64,000 nucleotides of DNA from Aliiroseovarius salicola (GTDB lineage: Bacteria > Pseudomonadota > Alphaproteobacteria > Rhodobacterales > Rhodobacteraceae), in contig NZ_JAQIIO010000009.1 of assembly GCF_027891095.1 (NCBI RefSeq), positions 1-64,000 on the forward strand, read 5' to 3'. A program made the translations under genes and the position numbers. Below the pieces are notes generated by a model that did no database searches, was not told the DNA's origin, and was given only the letters and a program-made list of their open reading frames with translations. This document shows, piece by piece, positions 27,148-38,910 of the stretch (position 1 is its first letter; every line of letters begins with the position of its first letter).

Positions 27148-27597
27148 ATGCCCATCAAGATGACATTTAAGGAACGCCTGCTGCACACAACGCTGTTTGA
27201 GGCTATCGCCTTGGCAACTTTTGTGCCGCTTTCGGTCTGGATAACGGGCCATCAGCCGCATCTGATGCTGGGCCTCAGCGTCACAATGAGTGTGATCGCG
27301 ATGCTGTGGAACCTTGCTTACAACTGGGGTTTTGATCATGCGTTCGGCTTTGATCGCCTGTCGCGTGGGCTCACGCTCAGGCTGGTGCATAGCCTGTTAT
27401 TTGAAGTGGGGCTGGTCACGGTCTCGCTGCCGCTGTTGATGGTGCTTCTGGATCTGGGATTCTGGGCTGCATTAATGTTTGATATCGCGGCGGTGATCTA
27501 TTTCCTGATCTATGCGGTGATATTCAATTGGTCATTTGATGTCCTGCGGGATCGCTGGCTTCAGCATCGGGCTGCGCGTGGTGCAGCAGAGGCATAG
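27148..27597 (+). CDS. PACE-family (AceI-like) multidrug efflux transporter
   Basis: 149 residues, four membrane helices built as two bacterial-transmembrane-pair repeats. The first has RLLHTTLFE and WNLAYNWGFD; the second has RLVHSLLFE and YAVIFNWSFD. The Arg/His/Glu and Asn/Asp landmarks in each repeat are those of the PACE family, which exports chlorhexidine and acriflavine-like cations and short-chain diamines by proton antiport. It is divergent from a LysR regulator. The start ATG is 98 bp from the regulator start. Confidence 0.88.
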   Translation: MPIKMTFKERLLHTTLFEAIALATFVPLSVWITGHQPHLMLGLSVTMSVIAMLWNLAYNWGFDHAFGFDRLSRGLTLRLVHSLLFEVGLVTVSLPLLMVLLDLGFWAALMFDIAAVIYFLIYAVIFNWSFDVLRDRWLQHRAARGAAEA

Positions 27598-27714
27598 TCC
27601 GCTATTGGAAGCAAGAAATCGCGAGAGGGGATGAAAGCGGTGGCAGGTTTGCTTTTGGGCGGATAGGCTATAAACAGATTTTGTTTGTCGATTTTGTGCT
27701 CGGGGGGAAATGCT

Positions 27715-29529
27715 GTGACCTTATCTGCGGTCCGATCACGGTCTCGTATGGCGTGTTTGGCCTTTCTTGCCTGCTTTTCATTCGCGGCATTGCCTGCTCC
27801 TGCTACCGCGCTTGACGATGTTGTGTTTGAAGTGTCGGGAGATAACGACCTTTCCGATACACTAAAAGCCGCGTCTTTGATCAAAGATGCTCAATCGCGA
27901 GATGTGAGCAATCCGCGCGAGCTCATGGCGGTGGCGCTTGCCGATTACGGAAGACTGACCGAAACGCTTTATGCCAACGGGTATTATAGCGGTGTCATAA
28001 ACATCAGGCTGGATGGCCGCGAGGCCGCGAATATTCCTCCGTTTGAGGTGCCGAGCCAGATCAACCGGATTTCGATTTCTGTCACCCCCGGCCCCGCGTT
28101 TCAGTTTTCCACCGCAGATGTTACCCCCCTGGTTCCCGGCTATGCCCTGCCGGAGGAGTTCCGCCCCGGTGCGGCAGCCGAAAGTACCGCTATTCAAGCG
28201 GCGCTTGATGGGGCTGCTGAGGCGTGGCGAGACGCGGGCCATGCCAAAGTGTCATTGTCTGATCAGTCCCTGACCGCAGATCACGCTCGTAACACAATAT
28301 CCGCCCGGATGATTCTGAACCCCGGTCCAAAGGTGCGCCTTGGGCAGTTGTTACAATCCTCGCAGAGCAATGTGCGGGCGGACCGCATTCAACGCATTGC
28401 CGGTTTCCCAAGTGGCGAGGTGTTTTCGCCTGAAAAACTCAGAACCGTTGCCAAACGTCTGCGCCGTACCGGGGCTTTTGCCTCGGTTTCTCTCACTGAA
28501 ATGGATGAGCTGGGGACGGGTGACACCATGGATATCGGGCTGGCGCTGGTGGATGAAAAACCGCGCCGTTTTGGCGCGGGGGCCGAGCTTTCTTCGTTGG
28601 AGGGCCTGACCCTCACCGGGTTCTGGATGCACCGCAACTTTCTGGGTGGGGCAGAGCGCTTTCGTGTGGATGGCGAGGTGTCAGGCATCGGAGGGCAAAG
28701 TGGTGGGATCGACTACGAGCTTGGGGCGCGACTTGATCAACCCGCCACATTTGGCCCGGATACCGGCGGTTTTCTCTTTGCAAACCTTGCCTATGAAGAT
28801 GAGCCCGGGTTCATTTCCCGCAAAGGAGAGCTGGGTGGCGGGGTGAACTGGATCCTGTCCGACACGCTGGAAGCTGAACTTGGGATTGGTCTGCGGTATT
28901 CCGAGACAACCGATTTTTTGGGGGACCGAGATTTTTTCTTGCTGACCTTACCCGCCACTCTGACATGGGACCGGCGAGACGATATCCTCAATCCGGCAAA
29001 CGGGTTTTATCTCAGGGCTGAGGCCACGCCGTTTTTATCCCTGAACAGTGATGGGGTCGGCGCGCGCCTCTATGCAGATGGGCGGGCGTACCGAGGCTTT
29101 GGCGACGAGAACCGCTTTGTGCTTGCTGGGCGTGCTCAGATCGGAGCGGCGTTGGCTGGGCAGGTCAATGATATCCCACCAGATTATCTGTTTTATTCTG
29201 GCGGCGGCAATTCCGTTCGGGGGCAACCCTACCAATCACTCGGCGTGATCAAAGGGGACGACCTGACCGGCGGGCAGGGCTATCTTGCCCTGTCGCTAGA
29301 GCTGCGCGGCCAGATCACAGATACAATTGGCGTGGTCGGCTTTTTTGATGCTGGCCACATTGGTGAAAGTGGCTTTTTTGGCGATGACAGTGACTGGCAT
29401 TCCGGTGCCGGGCTTGGGCTCAGATACCAGACACCAATTGGCCCGTTGCGGTTGGATGTGGGGTATCCCGTTTCGGGCGCAACCGGAGACGGGGTTCAGG
29501 TTTATATCGGTATAGGACAGGCGTTTTGA
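27715..29529 (+). CDS. tamA: TamA, Omp85-family outer-membrane assembly factor
   Basis: 604 residues. A Sec signal peptide (about 1-30, cleavage near the ALDD site) is followed by POTRA-like domains to about 265. A 16-stranded Omp85 barrel covers about 270-604, with the GGNSVRGQPY loop motif and a C-terminal Phe. I chose GTG 27715 behind a GGGGGA Shine-Dalgarno, because an upstream TTG would extend the signal peptide without support. The stop overlaps the tamB start. TamA and TamB together insert or move envelope proteins and lipids. Confidence 0.88.
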   Translation: MTLSAVRSRSRMACLAFLACFSFAALPAPATALDDVVFEVSGDNDLSDTLKAASLIKDAQSRDVSNPRELMAVALADYGRLTETLYANGYYSGVINIRLDGREAANIPPFEVPSQINRISISVTPGPAFQFSTADVTPLVPGYALPEEFRPGAAAESTAIQAALDGAAEAWRDAGHAKVSLSDQSLTADHARNTISARMILNPGPKVRLGQLLQSSQSNVRADRIQRIAGFPSGEVFSPEKLRTVAKRLRRTGAFASVSLTEMDELGTGDTMDIGLALVDEKPRRFGAGAELSSLEGLTLTGFWMHRNFLGGAERFRVDGEVSGIGGQSGGIDYELGARLDQPATFGPDTGGFLFANLAYEDEPGFISRKGELGGGVNWILSDTLEAELGIGLRYSETTDFLGDRDFFLLTLPATLTWDRRDDILNPANGFYLRAEATPFLSLNSDGVGARLYADGRAYRGFGDENRFVLAGRAQIGAALAGQVNDIPPDYLFYSGGGNSVRGQPYQSLGVIKGDDLTGGQGYLALSLELRGQITDTIGVVGFFDAGHIGESGFFGDDSDWHSGAGLGLRYQTPIGPLRLDVGYPVSGATGDGVQVYIGIGQAF

Positions 29530-32500
29530 TCCGGGTGATGTCCATATGGCTCTTCGGGGCAGTGCTGCTTCTGTGGTCGGGTTTTGTCGCGGCACAGGAT
29601 GACCGGTCGCAGGATGAATTGAACGACCGCGGCTATATTCAAGGCTTTCTCGAGGATGGCCTGTCTGATGTGGGGCGCGACATTCGTATCATCGGGTTTG
29701 CCGGTGCTTTGTCTTCGCGGGCCACGATTGAGCAGATCACCATAGCCGATGATGATGGGATCTGGCTGACCCTGAACCAAGTTGGGTTGGGGTGGAGCAG
29801 GTCTTCACTTTTGATCGGTGCGCTGGATATTTCGGAGCTGTCCGCAGAAGAGATCATTCTGGAGCGGCTGCCAACCGCAGTCGACACCCCGCCATCCCCC
29901 GAATCCACAGGCTTCTCTCTCCCCGAATTGCCCATATCGGTGGAGGTTGCCGGCATCTCGTCGCCCCGTATCGTGATCGGAGAACCGGTGGTCGGGCAGG
30001 CGGCGGTTTTGCGGCTTGATGGCGACATGCAGCTGTCTGAAGGTGAGGGGAGGGCAAGGTTTGAACTTGACCGCACAGATGGTGCTCAAGGGCGTTTCGG
30101 GATCGAGGGGCAATTTGAGAACAGCACCCGCCAACTCAACCTCTCCCTTGCCCTGGTAGAAGGGAAAGACGGGATCGCTGCCAATCTGATCGACTTGCCA
30201 GGAAAACCGACTGTGGACATGTCGATCAAAGGACAGGGGCCACTGAATGATTTCACCGCCGATCTTCGTCTGGCAACAGATGGCGAAGAGCGGTTGGCTG
30301 GTCAGGTGACACTGTCCGGATCCGGCGAAGAAGGCGGCGAGGACCAGTTTTTTAGCACCAATCTGTCCGGCGATATCGCTCCGGTGTTTCTCCCAGAATT
30401 CCGTGACTTTTTTGGCGACCAAATCGCTTTGGTTGCCCGTGGCAAACGTGGCGCAGACGGCGCAATGCAGCTGGATGAGATGAACCTGCAGACGGAAGCC
30501 CTGGCAATTCAGGGGAACCTGTCGATTTCGGCTGAGGGCTGGCCGGAACATTTTGCACTCACCGGGCGGGTGTCACATGCGGATGGGTCAACTGTACGGC
30601 TGCCAATGTCGGGTCCAGAAACCACCGTTCAAGGGATGGATCTCAATGTTGCTTATGACAGCGCACGTGGGGAAGATTGGCGCGCTGATATGCAAGTGGC
30701 TGGTTTACGGCGCCCGGATCTCTCTCTGAACATTGCGAACCTCTCTGCCGGTGGGCAGCTGGTGCGCGGCGATGGGGCCGCAATTGGACAAGTGTTGGGC
30801 GACATCGCCATGACACTGGAAGGAATTACACCATCCGACCCCACTTTAGCCCGAGCCATTGGCCCGCGTGTAACTGGTCAACTGAGCCTGAAATGGCAGG
30901 AAGACGCACCTCTTGATCTAACGGAATTGGCTCTTAATGGAGAGGATTACCAGTTGACCGGAGATCTTCGCCTGCGTGATTTTGCTGAGGGCGGGGTTCT
31001 TTCACCTCTGCCACGCCTCGCGCTGTCCGCTCAGGATCTTTCGCGCTTTGCGGGTCTGTCGGGTGTCGATCTCTCTGGTGCCGCTGATTTGATCCTTGAA
31101 GGAGAGGTCAACCTGCTTGGTGGCGCATTTGATCTTCAACTGGCCGGGACCGGGCTGGACATTGCGATTGGCCAACCCCAGTTTGATCCGCTGGTTTCAG
31201 GGGATACCGATCTTTACCTTGATGTGCAGCGCGATGGCGCGGGGACGCGGATCAACCGGTTTGAAATCACATCTGAACATGCCGGGACCTCTTTGACCGC
31301 AGATCTGAAAACAGATGCCAGTTCCGGGCAGTTTGCCCTGACCCTCAATGACCTGTCGCGTGTCGAACCAACATTGTCAGGTCCGGCAAAACTGGAAGGT
31401 GCCGCCGTTCAGTCCGGGGATGTTTGGGACGTTCAGTTCTCTGGCACCGGGCCGGGCGAAGCTGAGTTGAGAGGCGATGCTGAGCTTCGGATGAATTCCG
31501 GTCAGCTGGAGACAGCCAGTGGCAAGATCTCTGGCAAACTTGGCGCATTGTCCCCCTATCGCGGGCTGGTAGGTCAGCCTGTTTCAGGGGCGATCGAATT
31601 CACCGTCGAAGGTGATATGCAGGTGCAAAGCGGGGCATTCACGCTTGCGCTATCCGGTGCTGGCCGGGATCTGGCAATAGGAAATCCGATGCTTGATCCC
31701 TTGATTGGTGGATCCAGCAGCGTGACCGCCAAACTGCATCGAACCGATGAAGAGGCAGCCCCAATTTTACTCGACGCGCTGGATCTCACCACACCAGAGT
31801 TGCGTATATCCGCGACAGGAGAGGGCACCGCCGAGGGGCAATCTCTGCAATTTGACGCAACCCTCAGGGATCTGGCACGCGTGACCACCGGTATATCCGG
31901 GCCTGCCACCATGACCGGCACGGCCGCTCTTCGGGATCAGAATTGGCAGATTGATCTGTCCGGAACCGGACCAAATCAGGCCAATCTGAACGTGAGCGGT
32001 CAGGTCGCCCAAGATGCGTCGCGGGCTGATCTGAAACTGGACGGTTCCACGCATCTTGCCATGTTGAACCCGTTGATCCGTCCACGGCTTCTGTCGGGTC
32101 AGGCCGCGTTTGATCTGGCTGTGAACGGCCCGCTCGCAGTGTCTTCTATTAGCGGCGATATCCGTGTGGTCGACGGGCAGCTGATCCTGCCAGCGCAGCA
32201 GATTGTCTTGGACCTGCAAGAGGTTTCAGTGCGACTGGCGCAGGAACGCGCCCAAATCAATGCCATCGCCAATGTGAAAGCTGGGGGGCAGATCACCGCA
32301 GAAGGCAGCGTCGGATTGACCGCGCCTTTTGTCTCTGAAATGCTGATGCGGGCAACTTCCGTGCATCTGAGTGATGGTCAACTTTACGACACCACAGTTG
32401 ATGGCCGGGCCCGCCTGTCCGGTCCCCTGTCCGGTGGTGCTGTGCTTCAGGCCGAGCTGGCGCTTGGCCCAACCGAGATCCGCGTGCCAGAAGCGGGGCC

Positions 32501-33311
32501 AAGTGCGGTTCCGATCATCGCAGAGCTGACGCATATCAACGAACCCGCTGCCGTGCGCCGGACGCGAGACTATGCCGGGTTGATCGAAAGCACCGATGCC
32601 GAAGCTGCGGGCGCGCCTTATCCGCTGGACATTCGCGTATCAGCCCCCTCTCGAGTTTTTGTCCGCGGCCGTGGATTGGATGCGGAATTAGGAGGCGAGC
32701 TGCACCTGATGGGCACCAGTCATGACGTGGTACCGCAAGGCCAGTTCAATCTGATCCGTGGCCGTTTGGATATTCTGGGCAAACGGCTGGATCTGACCGA
32801 GGGCTTGGTGAGCATACAGGGGGATTTTGACCCACTATTGAGGTTTGTGGCGACAAGCCAAACAGAGGATGTTGATGTGCGAATCATTGTTGAAGGGTCC
32901 GCCTCGGAGCCTGATGTGAATTTCACATCATCCCCGGAACGCCCACAGGATGAGGTGCTGTCACTCCTTCTCTTTGGTCGCAGCATCACCCAAATCTCTC
33001 CGCTTCAGGCCCTGCGTATGGCGGCGGCGGTTCGAACCCTTGCGGGTAAGGGCGGCGAAGGGATCATTGGCAACCTGCGGGGCAATTTTGGATTGGATGA
33101 TCTGGATGTCACGACCGATTCAGAAGGTGTGACCAATGTGCGGGCCGGAAAATATATCTCGGAAAATCTCTATACGGATGTGACCGTCGGATCTGATGGC
33201 ACCAGCGAGGTGAACCTGAACCTCAATATCAACTCGTCACTCAAAGCACGGGGCAGTGTCACCTCAGAAGGGGAAAGCAAGCTTGGGATCTTTTTTGAGC
33301 GGGATTATTAG
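29526..33311 (+). CDS. tamB: TamB, translocation/assembly module inner-membrane subunit
   Basis: 1261 residues. One N-terminal membrane anchor (about 4-20) is followed by a very long beta-rich AsmA-like repetitive region with recurring L-x-G-x-G-x-L patterns. The C-terminal DUF490 domain covers about 900-1261 (GRLDILGKRLDLTEGLVSIQGDFDP). It spans the periplasm as a hydrophobic groove and docks on TamA. The start is TTG in a TTGA overlap with tamA behind AGGACAGG; ATG 29538 is an alternative 4 codons later. Confidence 0.88.
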   Translation: MIRVMSIWLFGAVLLLWSGFVAAQDDRSQDELNDRGYIQGFLEDGLSDVGRDIRIIGFAGALSSRATIEQITIADDDGIWLTLNQVGLGWSRSSLLIGALDISELSAEEIILERLPTAVDTPPSPESTGFSLPELPISVEVAGISSPRIVIGEPVVGQAAVLRLDGDMQLSEGEGRARFELDRTDGAQGRFGIEGQFENSTRQLNLSLALVEGKDGIAANLIDLPGKPTVDMSIKGQGPLNDFTADLRLATDGEERLAGQVTLSGSGEEGGEDQFFSTNLSGDIAPVFLPEFRDFFGDQIALVARGKRGADGAMQLDEMNLQTEALAIQGNLSISAEGWPEHFALTGRVSHADGSTVRLPMSGPETTVQGMDLNVAYDSARGEDWRADMQVAGLRRPDLSLNIANLSAGGQLVRGDGAAIGQVLGDIAMTLEGITPSDPTLARAIGPRVTGQLSLKWQEDAPLDLTELALNGEDYQLTGDLRLRDFAEGGVLSPLPRLALSAQDLSRFAGLSGVDLSGAADLILEGEVNLLGGAFDLQLAGTGLDIAIGQPQFDPLVSGDTDLYLDVQRDGAGTRINRFEITSEHAGTSLTADLKTDASSGQFALTLNDLSRVEPTLSGPAKLEGAAVQSGDVWDVQFSGTGPGEAELRGDAELRMNSGQLETASGKISGKLGALSPYRGLVGQPVSGAIEFTVEGDMQVQSGAFTLALSGAGRDLAIGNPMLDPLIGGSSSVTAKLHRTDEEAAPILLDALDLTTPELRISATGEGTAEGQSLQFDATLRDLARVTTGISGPATMTGTAALRDQNWQIDLSGTGPNQANLNVSGQVAQDASRADLKLDGSTHLAMLNPLIRPRLLSGQAAFDLAVNGPLAVSSISGDIRVVDGQLILPAQQIVLDLQEVSVRLAQERAQINAIANVKAGGQITAEGSVGLTAPFVSEMLMRATSVHLSDGQLYDTTVDGRARLSGPLSGGAVLQAELALGPTEIRVPEAGPSAVPIIAELTHINEPAAVRRTRDYAGLIESTDAEAAGAPYPLDIRVSAPSRVFVRGRGLDAELGGELHLMGTSHDVVPQGQFNLIRGRLDILGKRLDLTEGLVSIQGDFDPLLRFVATSQTEDVDVRIIVEGSASEPDVNFTSSPERPQDEVLSLLLFGRSITQISPLQALRMAAAVRTLAGKGGEGIIGNLRGNFGLDDLDVTTDSEGVTNVRAGKYISENLYTDVTVGSDGTSEVNLNLNINSSLKARGSVTSEGESKLGIFFERDY

Positions 33312-33346
33312 TCACGTTTCAGGCGCGTATGTCACCTGAACAAACA

Positions 33347-33379
33347 AAAAGGCGGCGCAGATGATATGCGCCGCCTTTT
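33347..33379. terminator. Bidirectional terminator between tamB and katG
   Basis: AAAAGGCGGCGCA (33347-33359) pairs perfectly with TGCGCCGCCTTTT (33367-33379) across a 7-base loop. The A- and T-flanks give U-runs on both strands for the convergent genes. Confidence 0.92.
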
Positions 33380-33396
33380 GCAATCGTACTTTCAGA

Positions 33397-35655
<2,259 letters not shown>

Positions 35656-35699
35656 GGGGGAGGTTTCATAAAGTGAAATTGCCTTTTCAAATCGTCATG

Positions 35700-35714
35700 A
35701 TAACCTAAGGTTAT
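35700..35714 (+). promoter_or_regulatory. Palindrome overlapping the oxyR start
   Basis: ATAACCT-A-AGGTTAT is a perfect 15-bp palindrome whose last two bases are inside the oxyR ATG (35713). Protein bound here would block oxyR transcription or initiation; autoregulation is the obvious guess. Confidence 0.5.
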
Positions 35715-36645
35715 GATAGACATTACTCTGAGAAAGCTTCGATATTTTGATGCCTTGGCGCGCACCGGCCACTTTGGGCGTGCGGCCGAAGCCTGTGCCA
35801 TATCGCAACCCGCCTTGTCGGTACAAATCAAAGAATTGGAAGAAATATTGGGCACACCGCTTATCGAGCGTAGCCAACGTCATCTGCGCCTGACCCGCTT
35901 TGGTCAGGCCTTCCTGAGCCGGTCCCGCGAGATCCTACGCTCGGTTGATGATCTTGAACAGCTGGCGCGCACCGCAAAAGGGCGTCTTGTGGGATCACTG
36001 CGCATCGGGGTGATTCCCACCATCGCGCCGTATCTGTTGCCGCGCATCATCCATGCGCTAAGCGCACAATATGATGAAACCGAGATCCACATACGGGAAA
36101 CCCAGACCTCGACACTGTTGTCCGAACTTGCCGAGGGGCGGATCGATACCGCCATCCTCGCGCTTCCAATATCGGATCCACGGTTTGCCGAAATTGCGTT
36201 GTTTGAGGAACGCTTTGTTCTGGTACGTCCTGAGGGCGACGCAAATAAACCAGTGCCAAGCCGCGATCGACTGCGCGAGATGCGGCTGTTGCTCTTGGAG
36301 GAAGGGCATTGCTTTCGAGATCAGGCCCTGTCGTTCTGCGATATTTCATCAAATCCTCGGGGCGAGTTGCGAGAGATGCTTGATGGCAGCTCTCTTGCCA
36401 CCCTGGTGCAGATGGTCGGGGCCGGGATTGGCGTAACCTTAATCCCGGAAATGGCAGTTGGCGTTGAAACCGGATCGGCCCCCGTCTCTGTTTCCCGCTT
36501 CAGCGACCCCGAGCCCAAACGTACCATTGGCATGATCTGGCGCCGATCCAGCCCGATGGGACCAGTCTTTCAGGAGATGTCCGAGATTGTGCGAAACTGT
36601 GCAGGGGCAGGGGGTGAGGGTCTCTCGGATCGGGGCAGACGCTGA
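35713..36645 (+). CDS. oxyR: Hydrogen-peroxide-inducible regulator OxyR
   Basis: 310 residues, LysR family. The helix-turn-helix reads GHFGRAAEACAISQPALSVQI (split by one residue from longer homology). The redox cysteines are about 102 residues past the core start, in EEGHCFRDQALSFCDI, with C-x8-C spacing as in OxyR. It is divergent from katG. The start ATG is weakly preceded by a ribosome site but fits the family N-terminus (MIDITLRKLRYFDALARTGH). Confidence 0.9.
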   Translation: MIDITLRKLRYFDALARTGHFGRAAEACAISQPALSVQIKELEEILGTPLIERSQRHLRLTRFGQAFLSRSREILRSVDDLEQLARTAKGRLVGSLRIGVIPTIAPYLLPRIIHALSAQYDETEIHIRETQTSTLLSELAEGRIDTAILALPISDPRFAEIALFEERFVLVRPEGDANKPVPSRDRLREMRLLLLEEGHCFRDQALSFCDISSNPRGELREMLDGSSLATLVQMVGAGIGVTLIPEMAVGVETGSAPVSVSRFSDPEPKRTIGMIWRRSSPMGPVFQEMSEIVRNCAGAGGEGLSDRGRR

Positions 36646-36761
36646 CAAATGGATAAGCCACATTCATTGTGCAGGGCAGAAAGGTCGGTTCAAGCTTGAT
36701 TTCCGCCAATTCCAGCGTAGATTGGCGCCAACTTTCCCAAACGGATAATTTCCCCGTGAAC

Positions 36762-37442
36762 ATGATGTCTACCTTTGTCAAACCGATGCACCCCGAAGGG
36801 CGCCGGTTTGTCGCAATTTTCGCCGCCATTACATTGGTTTTCTTTCTGATCTGGGCACCGCTTGGCTGGGTCGGCGTTGGCCTGACGGTCTGGTGCTATT
36901 ATTTCTTCCGCGATCCTGAGCGCATGTCGCCGCTGCGCGATGACGTGATTATCAGCCCAGCAGATGGGGTTGTGTCCCTGATCGAACCGGCTGTTCCTCC
37001 GGCAGAACTGGGGATGGAAGACAAGCCGTTGACCCGCGTCAGCGTGTTCATGTCGGTCTTCAACTGCCATGTGAACCGGATGCCCGTCGGTGGCAAGATC
37101 ACAGCGATTGCCTATCGCCCCGGCAAGTTCTTCAACGCCTCGCTCGACAAAGCCAGCAAAGACAATGAACGCAACAGCCTGCGGATCGAAATGCCGGATG
37201 GGCGCGACATTGCCGTGGTGCAGATCGCCGGCCTCGTGGCACGTCGCATCGTGTGTTTCACCGGTGAAGGGCAGCGCCTTGGTCTGGGTGAACGGTTCGG
37301 ACTGATCCGTTTTGGCTCGCGCCTGGATGTCTATCTGCCGGAAGGCGTTGAACCGATGGTTCGTCTTGGTCAGACCATGGTTGCGGGTGAGACACTGATT
37401 GCCGAACTGGGCACCGCAGATGCACCCGAGGACGCTGCATGA
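36762..37442 (+). CDS. psd: Phosphatidylserine decarboxylase proenzyme
   Basis: About 226 residues from ATG 36762; the longer open frame upstream adds no family sequence. An N-terminal membrane stretch (about 17-45) precedes the catalytic core ([38 protein letters not shown]). The self-cleavage site lies at Gly-Ser in [13 protein letters not shown], which generates the pyruvoyl cofactor. It converts phosphatidylserine to phosphatidylethanolamine. ATGA overlap with pssA makes a two-step operon. Confidence 0.93.
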   Translation: MMSTFVKPMHPEGRRFVAIFAAITLVFFLIWAPLGWVGVGLTVWCYYFFRDPERMSPLRDDVIISPADGVVSLIEPAVPPAELGMEDKPLTRVSVFMSVFNCHVNRMPVGGKITAIAYRPGKFFNASLDKASKDNERNSLRIEMPDGRDIAVVQIAGLVARRIVCFTGEGQRLGLGERFGLIRFGSRLDVYLPEGVEPMVRLGQTMVAGETLIAELGTADAPEDAA

Positions 37443-38188
37443 ATGAGATGCGCCCCAAACCCGCGCGTAAGGTGGCGCTGATCCAGCTTGTGCCGAATGT
37501 GATGACCGTTGCGGCGGTCTGTGCGGGGATGACCGCCATTCGATACGCGGTGCAGGGGCACATTTCCTGGGCCGTCGGTTTCATTATGCTTGCGGCCATC
37601 CTGGATGGGCTCGACGGGCGCATGGCCCGACTGGTCAATGGGCAATCTGAAATGGGGGCCGAACTCGACAGTCTGGCCGATATGCTGAATTTTGGCGTGG
37701 CCCCGGCCCTGGTGCTTTATTTCTGGGGGATGCAGGATACGAGCTCGCTCGGCTGGCTTGCGGTGCTGGTCTACGCGGTTTGTTGCCTCGTCCGATTGGC
37801 GCGGTTTAACGTGGGCAACAAATCCGAAGGGGGCGATGATGTTACGTCGCACTTCACAGGTGTTCCGGCGCCCGCAGGCGCCATTCTTGCGCTGGTCCCT
37901 ATCTATCTGACCCGCGCCTTTCCTGCCCTGGACCCGCTGCCGGTCGGGGCGATTGTCGTTTACCTTCTGCTGATCGCTTATTTGATGATCAGCCATATTC
38001 CCACGCCATCATTCAAATCCACCCGTATCAACCGCGAACATGTGAAATTCGTTCTGGTTGGGGTTGGCATTTTTGGTGCGGGCATTGTGACCCATGTCTG
38101 GATCACACTTCTTCTGTCTTGCGCATTTTACACTGTGCTGGTCATTCTGGGTTGGCTCAGCACGCTGAAGCAAAAAGCCAAACCTTAA
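37439..38188 (+). CDS. pssA: CDP-diacylglycerol-serine O-phosphatidyltransferase
   Basis: 249 residues, an integral membrane CDP-alcohol phosphotransferase. The signature D-G-x2-A-R-x8-G-x3-D-x3-D is visible as [20 protein letters not shown] (with LAD following). It makes phosphatidylserine from CDP-diacylglycerol and serine, feeding Psd. The start overlaps the psd stop. The methyltransferase gene follows at 28 bp. Confidence 0.93.
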   Translation: MNEMRPKPARKVALIQLVPNVMTVAAVCAGMTAIRYAVQGHISWAVGFIMLAAILDGLDGRMARLVNGQSEMGAELDSLADMLNFGVAPALVLYFWGMQDTSSLGWLAVLVYAVCCLVRLARFNVGNKSEGGDDVTSHFTGVPAPAGAILALVPIYLTRAFPALDPLPVGAIVVYLLLIAYLMISHIPTPSFKSTRINREHVKFVLVGVGIFGAGIVTHVWITLLLSCAFYTVLVILGWLSTLKQKAKP

Positions 38189-38216
38189 CACCCAGACCAG
38201 CCAATAGAGTAACACT

Positions 38217-38837
38217 ATGGACCTCAAATCCGTCCGGGCGTCCTATGCCCGATGGGCCCCGATCTACGACCAAACTTTTGGCGCGGCGACCAGAGCTGGA
38301 CGCCACGCCGCAGTAAGCTATCTCAATGCACATCCCGGTTCCGTGTTGGAGGTTGGGGTGGGCACAGGTCTTGCCCTTCCGCATTATGCTGCCGAAATGC
38401 AGGTGACCGGCATCGATTACAGCCACGAGATGCTCGCCAAGGCGCAGGGCAAGGTGGCCGAGCATGGGCTGAGCCATGTCTCGGACCTGCGCCAGATGGA
38501 TGCCCGTGATCTGGACTTCCCCGACAACAGTTTCGACAATGTCGCCGCCATGCATGTGCTGTCAGTTGTACCTGAACCAGAGCGGGTCATGGAAGAAATT
38601 GCCCGCGTCTGCAAACCGGGTGGCAAGGTCGTGATCACCAATCATTTCAAGCACGACACGGGGATGATCGGGTTGATTGCGAAGCTCTCTGCCCCGTTGG
38701 CCAACATGATCGGCTGGCATTCTGATTTCGAATTGCAAACGGTGCTGCAGGATCCACGTCTTGTTCTGGCAGACCAAAGGTCCCTGCCGCCTGTGGGCAT
38801 GATGACGTTTCTGGTACTGGAAAAGAAGTCTACCTAG
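38217..38837 (+). CDS. pmtA: Phosphatidylethanolamine N-methyltransferase (Rhodobacter-type PmtA)
   Basis: 206 residues, soluble class-I SAM methyltransferase. The SAM motif is VLEVGVGTGLALPHY (about 43-57), the acidic ribose-binding residue is in VTGIDYS, and the N-terminal YARWAPIYDQTFG is typical of PmtA. It methylates phosphatidylethanolamine stepwise to phosphatidylcholine. Its position directly after psd and pssA supports this over ubiquinone/menaquinone methyltransferases of the same fold. Confidence 0.85.
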   Translation: MDLKSVRASYARWAPIYDQTFGAATRAGRHAAVSYLNAHPGSVLEVGVGTGLALPHYAAEMQVTGIDYSHEMLAKAQGKVAEHGLSHVSDLRQMDARDLDFPDNSFDNVAAMHVLSVVPEPERVMEEIARVCKPGGKVVITNHFKHDTGMIGLIAKLSAPLANMIGWHSDFELQTVLQDPRLVLADQRSLPPVGMMTFLVLEKKST

Positions 38838-38875
38838 TTCCACGGCCGAAGCTTTGACGCCGCATATCTTAAGAA

Positions 38876-38910
38876 AAACCCCGGTTGTTTCCAACCGGGG
38901 TTTATTTTTT
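38876..38910. terminator. Terminator shared by pmtA and nqrF
   Basis: AAACCCCGGTTG (38876-38887) pairs with CAACCGGGGTTT (38892-38903) and is followed by a T-rich run to 38910, overlapping the end of nqrF. A-rich flanks allow it to act on both strands. Confidence 0.9.
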
